In this document: piece after piece, positions 59,058-64,000 of the stretch
Numbering within the stretch: position 1 is the first letter of the stretch
Layout of the letters: each line of letters opens with the position of its first letter
Assembly (NCBI GenBank): GCA_030536515.1
Contig: JAUNPV010000007.1
Location: forward strand, 1-64,000
Length of the DNA stretch: 64,000 nucleotides
Origin: Eubacteriales bacterium
GTDB lineage: Bacteria > Bacillota > Clostridia > Oscillospirales > Oscillospiraceae
Reading direction: 5' to 3'
Notes under the pieces: generated by a model
Seen by the model: only the letters and a program-made list of their open reading frames with translations
What the model was told of the DNA's origin: nothing
Database searches by the model: none
Made by a program: the position numbers and the translations under genes

Positions 59058-59189
59058 GCGCCCCGTAGGGAACGGATTCATCCGTTCCGCCGTAAAAAGA
59101 GAAAGCCTTCGTAGGGACAGCCCTTGCGGCTGTCCGGGGCGGCAAGGCCCCATGTGATTCATCCCGTCTAAAACAGGAAGGAGCGCCGC
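59058..59189. repeat. GTAGGG repeats after rplI
   Basis: GTAGGGAACGGATTCATCCG at 59066 and GTAGGGACAGCCCTTGCGGC at 59112. Confidence 0.8.
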
Positions 59190-59591
59190 ATGAAAAAAGG
59201 AAAATGGCTGATTGCCCTGCTGGGCATTCTGCTGGTGGCAGCAGCCGCCGCCTACTGGACCTGGTCCCACTCCTACAGCCGGTTCAGCGTGAAGCAGACC
59301 TACCAGGTCACCGTCACGGACTCGCAGGTCGTGTTCCTGCCGACGACCATCGAAATCAACAGCACGGATATCCGCATCTCCGCCCCCAAGGGCCAGCCTG
59401 CGGTCCGTGTGTGCCTGTATTATGCAGGGGAAACCGAATCCATCCTGGAACACCAGCTGAAAGCGGGGGAGCAGGTGGCGTTTAAGGGGCTGAAAAGCGT
59501 GTGCGAATATGCTGTCGGTGTCATAGCAGAAACCGAATTCGACGGCCCCGTCACCTTGAATGTGGAGTATTGGCCCCTCAATTCCCATTAA
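59190..59591 (+). CDS. Membrane-anchored hypothetical protein
   Basis: 133 residues, GGAGCG before ATG 59190. One N-terminal helix (WLIALLGILLVAAAAAYWTW), then a ~110-residue extracytoplasmic beta-rich domain (YQVTVTDSQVVFLPTTIEIN, GQPAVRVCLYYAGETES, GVIAETEFDGPVTLNVEYW). No known family recognised. It lies between rplI and dnaB with repeats on each side, so it is probably a separate unit. Confidence 0.75.
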   Translation: MKKGKWLIALLGILLVAAAAAYWTWSHSYSRFSVKQTYQVTVTDSQVVFLPTTIEINSTDIRISAPKGQPAVRVCLYYAGETESILEHQLKAGEQVAFKGLKSVCEYAVGVIAETEFDGPVTLNVEYWPLNSH

Positions 59592-59594
59592 GCA

Positions 59595-59790
59595 TCCACC
59601 CCGTAGGGAACGGATTCATCCGTTCCGCTGCAAAAAGAGAAAGCCTTCGTAGGGACAGCCCTTGCGGCTGTCCGGCCATGCTCTGCATGGCGTCATTCCC
59701 TCCGGGAATGACCGGGAGGGGGCAAGCCCCTCCCCTACGCACAGGTGGCTCCCCAAAACCTTCCCCCCAAGGGGGAAGGCATTTCGAAAA
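59595..59790. repeat. GTAGGG repeats before dnaB
   Basis: GTAGGGAACGGATTCATCCG at 59602, GTAGGGACAGCCCTTGCGGC at 59650, then GGAGGGGGCAAGCCCCTCCC..CCTAC near 59716 and ACCTTCCCCCCAAGGGGGAA at 59758. Confidence 0.8.
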
Positions 59791-59804
59791 AGGAGAATCA
59801 GAAC

Positions 59805-61142
59805 ATGGATGAACAGCTTCTTTCCCGGCAGCAGCCCCAGTCCCTGGAGGCGGAGCAGGCTGTGCTGGGGTCTATCCTCATCGACAGCCGGTGCGTTGCC
59901 GATGTGGTGGGCGTTGTGAAGCCCGAGGATTTTTACCTGACCCAGAACCGGGAAATTTACGAGACCATCTATACCATGTTCAACTTCTCCCAGACCATCG
60001 ACCCGGTGACGGTGCTGGACAAAATGAAGGAGCTGGGCTATTATCACGATAACTCCCGGGACTACATTTTGCAGCTCATGGAAATCACCCCCACCGCCGC
60101 CAATGTGGTCCGGTATGCGAACATCGTCCAGGAAAAGGCCATGCTCCGGGGGCTGAACCAGGCCGCCACGGACATCACCGAAATGGTCTTCGAGGAGGTG
60201 GGAACCGCCTCGGAAATGCTGGAATCCGCCGAAAAGAAAATCTACGCCCTGCGAAAGGGCGAGCGGGGGGACAGCTTAGAGCACATCGGCACCACCCTGC
60301 ACAAGGTCTTTGACCGCCTGACGGAGCTGGCCCAGTCGGATTCTCTGATTCCCGGCCTGTCCACGGGCCTGCGGGACCTGGATACCAAAATCAACGGTCT
60401 GAACAAGTCGGACCTTCTGCTGGTGGCCGCCCGTCCCGCCATGGGCAAATCCGCCTTCGCCCTGAACATCGGGGTGAACGTGGCGAAAAAGTACAAAAAA
60501 ACCGTGGCCATTTTCAACCTGGAAATGTCCCGGGAGCAGCTGGCCATGCGGCTTCTGGCCAACGAGAGCTTCATCGAGCTGCAAAAGCTGGCCACCGGCA
60601 AATTAAGCGAGGAGGAGTGGACCAAGCTGTGCATGGGCTCCGCCGCCTTAAGCCAGACCGATATCCGCATCGACGACAACCCCACCGTTACGGTGGCGGA
60701 CATCAACGCCAAGTGCCGCCGCCTCGATAACCTGGGCCTTATCATCATCGACTATTTGCAGCTGATGCAGGGCTCCGGCTACGGCAAGAACAACGAAAAC
60801 CGGGTGGTGGTGGTGGGCGAAATCTCCCGGTCCTTAAAAATCATGGCCAAGGAGCTGAACGTCCCCGTCATCTGCCTGAGCCAGCTGTCCCGTGCGGTGG
60901 AGAGCCGGACGGACAAGCGGCCCATTTTGTCGGACCTCCGGGAATCCGGCGCCATCGAGCAGGATGCCGACTCCGTCATGTTCCTGTACCGGGACGAATA
61001 CTACAACGAAAATTCCGAGGACAAGGGCGTGGCCGAGTGCATCGTGGCGAAAAACCGCCACGGCGAAACCGGGGCCGTGAAGCTGCAATGGATTGGCCAG
61101 TACCAGGCCTTCGCCGACCGGGAGTGGAAGCATGCTGAATAA
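59805..61142 (+). CDS. dnaB: Replicative DNA helicase
   Basis: 445 residues from ATG 59805 (AAAGGAG upstream). N-terminal primase-interacting domain (PQSLEAEQAVLGSILID), RecA core with Walker A ARPAMGKSAFALNI, Walker B LIIIDYLQLM, and SQLSRAVESRTDKRPILSDLRESGAIEQDAD. Hexameric helicase at the replication fork. Order rplI-dnaB is typical. Confidence 0.98.
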   Translation: MDEQLLSRQQPQSLEAEQAVLGSILIDSRCVADVVGVVKPEDFYLTQNREIYETIYTMFNFSQTIDPVTVLDKMKELGYYHDNSRDYILQLMEITPTAANVVRYANIVQEKAMLRGLNQAATDITEMVFEEVGTASEMLESAEKKIYALRKGERGDSLEHIGTTLHKVFDRLTELAQSDSLIPGLSTGLRDLDTKINGLNKSDLLLVAARPAMGKSAFALNIGVNVAKKYKKTVAIFNLEMSREQLAMRLLANESFIELQKLATGKLSEEEWTKLCMGSAALSQTDIRIDDNPTVTVADINAKCRRLDNLGLIIIDYLQLMQGSGYGKNNENRVVVVGEISRSLKIMAKELNVPVICLSQLSRAVESRTDKRPILSDLRESGAIEQDADSVMFLYRDEYYNENSEDKGVAECIVAKNRHGETGAVKLQWIGQYQAFADREWKHAE

Positions 61143-62391
61143 GGTAGCCGCCGCCCTCCGGGACCAGGTCCTGCCCGGGGACACCCTCATCTGCGCCCTG
61201 TCCGGCGGGGCCGATTCCGTGGCCCTGACCTTCGCCCTCTATTTATTAAAGGAAAAGCTGGACATCCATTTGGAGGCCGCCCATTTCAATCACAACCTCC
61301 GCGGGGCGGAATCCCGGCGGGACGAAACCTTCGTCCGGGACTTCTGCGCCCGGTACGACATCCCCCTGCACCTGGGCTCCGGGGAAATCAGACCCGGGAA
61401 GAAGGGCCTGGAGGCCGCCGCCCGGGAGGCAAGATACGCCTATTTTGGAACCTTGAACGGCAAAATCGCCACCGCCCACACGGCGGACGACAACGCCGAA
61501 ACCGTCCTCATGCACCTGATCCGGGGCACGGGGCTGAAGGGCCTGGGGGGCATTGCCCCGGTCCAGGGCCGCTTCCTTCGGCCCATGCTGAACGTGACCC
61601 GCCGGGAGGTGGAGGCCTTTTTGGAGGAATACCACCTGCCCCACGTGGAGGACAGCACCAATGCATCCGATATATTCCTGCGAAACCGCATCCGCCGCCA
61701 TGTGATGCCCCTTTTGAAGGCGGAAAATCCCAAACTGGCCGAAAACCTCTCCCGGATGGCCCAGCGGCTCCGGGAGGAGGAGGAATTTCTGGCAGACCAG
61801 GCGGCCTTTGAAACCCTGCCCCCGGTTTCTCAGCTTCGCACCATGCCGAAGGCAAAGCGAAACCGGATGCTGGCGGACTTTTTGCAGCAGTCCGGTGTCC
61901 GGGAGCCGGAGGACGGCCACATCGCCCTGGCGGAGAAGCTGGTGTTCTCCGAAAAGCCCTCGGCCCGGGCCGCCTTCCCCGGCGGGGTCACCGTCGCCCG
62001 GAACTATGAAAAACTGGAGGCGGTGACGGAAGGGGATAAAATCGCCCCGGCGGTTCTGCCCGTGCCCGGGGAAGTGCAGCTTCCCGGCCTTCGCATCACC
62101 GCAGAACCGGCATCGGAAATCATCAGCACCGCCGATACCTTCACCGTCCGGCCTCAGGGGGCGATGGTGGTGACCGGCCGCCGCCCCGGGGATTCCATCC
62201 GCTTGCCCGGCGGCACCAAAAGTCTCAAAAAATGCTTCATTGACCGAAAAATTCCGGCTTTGGACCGACTCAAAATCCCCGTTCTCCGGGATGAACAGGG
62301 CATTCTGGGTGTGTATTCCATCGGGGTCAACCGGGAGCGGGCTGCCAACGGCCTGCCTGCGGTGACCGTCCGTTTTGAAAAGACAGAATAG
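61132..62391 (+). CDS. tilS: tRNA(Ile)-lysidine synthetase
   Basis: 419 residues from ATG 61132 (overlaps dnaB by 11). PP-loop ICALSGGADSVALTFAL, HNLRGAES, HTADDNAETVLMHLIRGTGLKGLGGI, and C-terminal domain (RRPGDSIRLPGGTKSLKKCFIDRKIP). Modifies C34 of tRNA-Ile(CAU) to lysidine. Upstream of hpt and ftsH, the classic Firmicute trio. Confidence 0.96.
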   Translation: MLNKVAAALRDQVLPGDTLICALSGGADSVALTFALYLLKEKLDIHLEAAHFNHNLRGAESRRDETFVRDFCARYDIPLHLGSGEIRPGKKGLEAAAREARYAYFGTLNGKIATAHTADDNAETVLMHLIRGTGLKGLGGIAPVQGRFLRPMLNVTRREVEAFLEEYHLPHVEDSTNASDIFLRNRIRRHVMPLLKAENPKLAENLSRMAQRLREEEEFLADQAAFETLPPVSQLRTMPKAKRNRMLADFLQQSGVREPEDGHIALAEKLVFSEKPSARAAFPGGVTVARNYEKLEAVTEGDKIAPAVLPVPGEVQLPGLRITAEPASEIISTADTFTVRPQGAMVVTGRRPGDSIRLPGGTKSLKKCFIDRKIPALDRLKIPVLRDEQGILGVYSIGVNRERAANGLPAVTVRFEKTE

Positions 62392-62409
62392 AAAAAAGGA
62401 GTTATTTCT

Positions 62410-62952
62410 ATGGAAAACGATATTCAGAGCATCCTCCTGACCCAGCAGCAGCTCCAGAGCAAGGTGGCGGAGCTGGGCGAAATCCTGACCCGGGAGTATG
62501 AGGGCAAGGACCCCATCATCGTGGGCGTTCTCAAGGGCGTGGCCATTTTCTACGCCGACATGATTCGGGCCATCAAGACCCCCTGCCAGATGGACTTCAT
62601 GTGGATTTCCTCCTACGCAGGCACCAGCTCCACCGGCAATATGATTGTCCGCCAGGACGTGACCGCCGATTTGAAGGGCCGCCATGTGCTGATTCTGGAG
62701 GACATCTTCGACACCGGCAACTCCCTGGACTTCACCGTCAGGCACCTGCTGGAAAAGGAGCCTGCCTCCTTAAAAATCTGCACCCTGCTGGATAAGCCCG
62801 AGCGGCGCAACCCCAAGGTCACCCTCCAGGCCGACTACGTGGGCTTTACCATCCCCAACGCCTTTGTGGTGGGCTACGGCCTGGACTACAATGAGCACTA
62901 CCGGAACCTGCCCTATGTGGGCATTCTGAAGCCGGAAGTTTACGAAAAGTAA
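62410..62952 (+). CDS. hpt: Hypoxanthine phosphoribosyltransferase
   Basis: 180 residues. GVLKGVAIFYADMIRAI, PRPP-binding LILEDIFDTGNSLDFTVRHL, and DYVGFTIPNAFVVGYGLDYNEHYRNLPYVGIL. Salvages hypoxanthine/guanine. RBS AAAGGAG. Between tilS and ftsH. Confidence 0.96.
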   Translation: MENDIQSILLTQQQLQSKVAELGEILTREYEGKDPIIVGVLKGVAIFYADMIRAIKTPCQMDFMWISSYAGTSSTGNMIVRQDVTADLKGRHVLILEDIFDTGNSLDFTVRHLLEKEPASLKICTLLDKPERRNPKVTLQADYVGFTIPNAFVVGYGLDYNEHYRNLPYVGILKPEVYEK

Positions 62953-62964
62953 GAGGACTGTAAT

Positions 62965-64000
62965 TTGAAAAACCGAAGAATCATACCCCTGCTCGTCTAT
63001 CTGGTGGTGCTCATTGCCGTTTTCTCCTGGGCAAACCAGCTCTTTTCCAAAAATGTCAGCTCGGTGCCCTATTCCACCGTGGTCCAGCTGGTGAAGGCGG
63101 GCCATGTCAAGGCCTTCGTGGTGGAGGGCACCACCATCCACATGGAGCTGAACACCCCCATCAACGGCAAAACCACCCTCTCCGCCGTGCTGGCGGACCC
63201 GGAGGCATTCCTCCAGGAGCTCAAGCCCAGCCTGGACGAGCAGCTGGCCTCCGGGGTGCTGGAAAGCTACCACGTCATCCCCCCCAAGGCCTTCTCCCCC
63301 TATGAGCTTATCGGCCCGCTGCTGATTGTGGGGCTGATTCTGCTGCTGGCCTGGGTGATGGTTGTGGGCCGGGCCAACAACAGCAATCCCTTAAACAACT
63401 TCGGCCGGGCCAGGACTGTCCTGGGGGTCCCCGACGGCAAGAAGGTCACCTTCGCTGACGTGGCCGGTGCCGACGAAGAAAAGCAGGAGCTCCAGGAGGT
63501 GGTGGATTTCCTCCGCAATCCTGAGAAATTCACGGCCATCGGCGCCAGAATTCCCCATGGAATGCTGCTGGTGGGCCCTCCGGGCACCGGCAAAACCATG
63601 CTGGCCAGAGCCGTGGCCGGGGAGGCCGACGTGCGCTTTTTGTCCATCTCCGGCTCTGACTTTGTGGAGATGTACGTGGGCGTGGGCGCCAGCCGTGTCC
63701 GGGACCTGTTCGACCAGGCCAAGAAGGTGGCCCCGGCCATTATTTTCATTGACGAAATCGATGCCGTGGGCCGCAAGCGTGGCTCGGGCCTGGGCGGCGG
63801 CCACGACGAAAAGGAGCAGACTCTGAACCAGCTGCTGGTGGAAATGGACGGCTTCTCCCGGACCGAGGGGGTCATCGTCCTGGCAGCCACCAACCGGCCC
63901 GACATCCTGGACCCGGCGCTGCTGCGGCCTGGCCGGTTTGACCGGCAGATTCACGTGGGCCGCCCGGATGTGAAGGGCCGGGAGGAAATTCTCAAGGTCC
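62965..64000 (+). CDS. ftsH: FtsH ATP-dependent metalloprotease (runs off the window)
   Basis: 345 codons visible from the TTG at 62965, preceded by GAGG; no ATG is better placed. Helix 1 [18 protein letters not shown], outer domain, helix 2 [20 protein letters not shown], then the AAA domain: [16 protein letters not shown], Walker A GPPGTGKT, pore loop [10 protein letters not shown], Walker [38 protein letters not shown]. The zinc protease domain lies past the end. Degrades membrane and regulatory proteins. Confidence 0.95.
   Translation, partial: MKNRRIIPLLVYLVVLIAVFSWANQLFSKNVSSVPYSTVVQLVKAGHVKAFVVEGTTIHMELNTPINGKTTLSAVLADPEAFLQELKPSLDEQLASGVLESYHVIPPKAFSPYELIGPLLIVGLILLLAWVMVVGRANNSNPLNNFGRARTVLGVPDGKKVTFADVAGADEEKQELQEVVDFLRNPEKFTAIGARIPHGMLLVGPPGTGKTMLARAVAGEADVRFLSISGSDFVEMYVGVGASRVRDLFDQAKKVAPAIIFIDEIDAVGRKRGSGLGGGHDEKEQTLNQLLVEMDGFSRTEGVIVLAATNRPDILDPALLRPGRFDRQIHVGRPDVKGREEILKV

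Overview
The window looks like a chromosome segment of a GC-rich Firmicute of the Clostridia, most likely an Oscillospiraceae relative. The order of conserved genes from 33 kb onward (glmM, ileS behind a T-box, divIVA, sepF, yggS, hfq, miaA, mutL, mutS, miaB, dus, RNase J, gdpP, rplI, dnaB, tilS, hpt, ftsH), the Gram-positive ribosome binding sites and the abundant GTAGGG-type palindromic repeats support this. Species cannot be named from the sequence alone.

Positions 1-23.7 kb are an accessory island of lower GC, built from several layers. (1) 33-2.4 kb: a decayed RecG/AlbA_2-like gene end, a small zinc-ribbon gene and an AbiF/Abi_2-type HEPN gene with a hairpin leader, bracketed by two related terminator-like hairpins. 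(2) 2.4-15.5 kb: a degraded integrative/conjugative or mobilizable element. It holds parB, a DUF4406/DUF7768-like gene, a truncated ardA, a group II intron reverse-transcriptase scar, a relaxase lacking its N-terminus, an AraC/EamA/DUF2000/ACT cargo, a GntR-ABC efflux cargo, small zinc-binding proteins, a sigma-like factor with a frameshifted end, and a large serine recombinase. Seven copies of one palindrome (TCGGGCCAASTTGGCCCGA) occur only in this part. No type IV secretion genes are visible. (3) 15.5-19.9 kb: a peptide natural-product locus. A 31-residue precursor, a radical SAM/SPASM maturase and an ABC exporter lie on the minus strand; divergent from them is an HTH-TPR regulator of the RNPP/Rgg/PlcR kind, and convergent with the regulator is a 57-residue secreted-peptide gene that may encode its signal. 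(4) 20.3-23.7 kb: a RloA/RloB (AbiL-like) defence pair and a Xer-like tyrosine recombinase that abuts the 3' end of tRNA-Tyr, a classic island boundary.

Positions 24.1-32.8 kb hold an unusual transport/signalling cluster: two sugar-importer-type permeases, a HlyD-like adaptor, a MacB-like membrane protein, an OmpR-type response regulator, its histidine kinase, and a large lipoprotein joining a propeller-like N-terminus to a family 1 solute-binding domain. No ATPase is encoded. Two promoters (24073-24106 and 30462-30495) carry the same 11-bp-phased direct repeat at the same distance from the -10 box, so the response regulator probably controls both the permease operon and the binding protein.

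From 33 kb to the end the genes are housekeeping: cell-wall precursor synthesis, division, tRNA modification, mismatch repair, RNA decay, c-di-AMP turnover, replication, purine salvage and proteolysis. The spaces between them carry modular palindromic repeats (GTAGGG followed by one of several different stems) and longer inverted-repeat elements. The best candidates for undescribed biology are the peptide/RNPP locus, the 24-33 kb cluster, and the palindrome/long-hairpin system of the mobile element.
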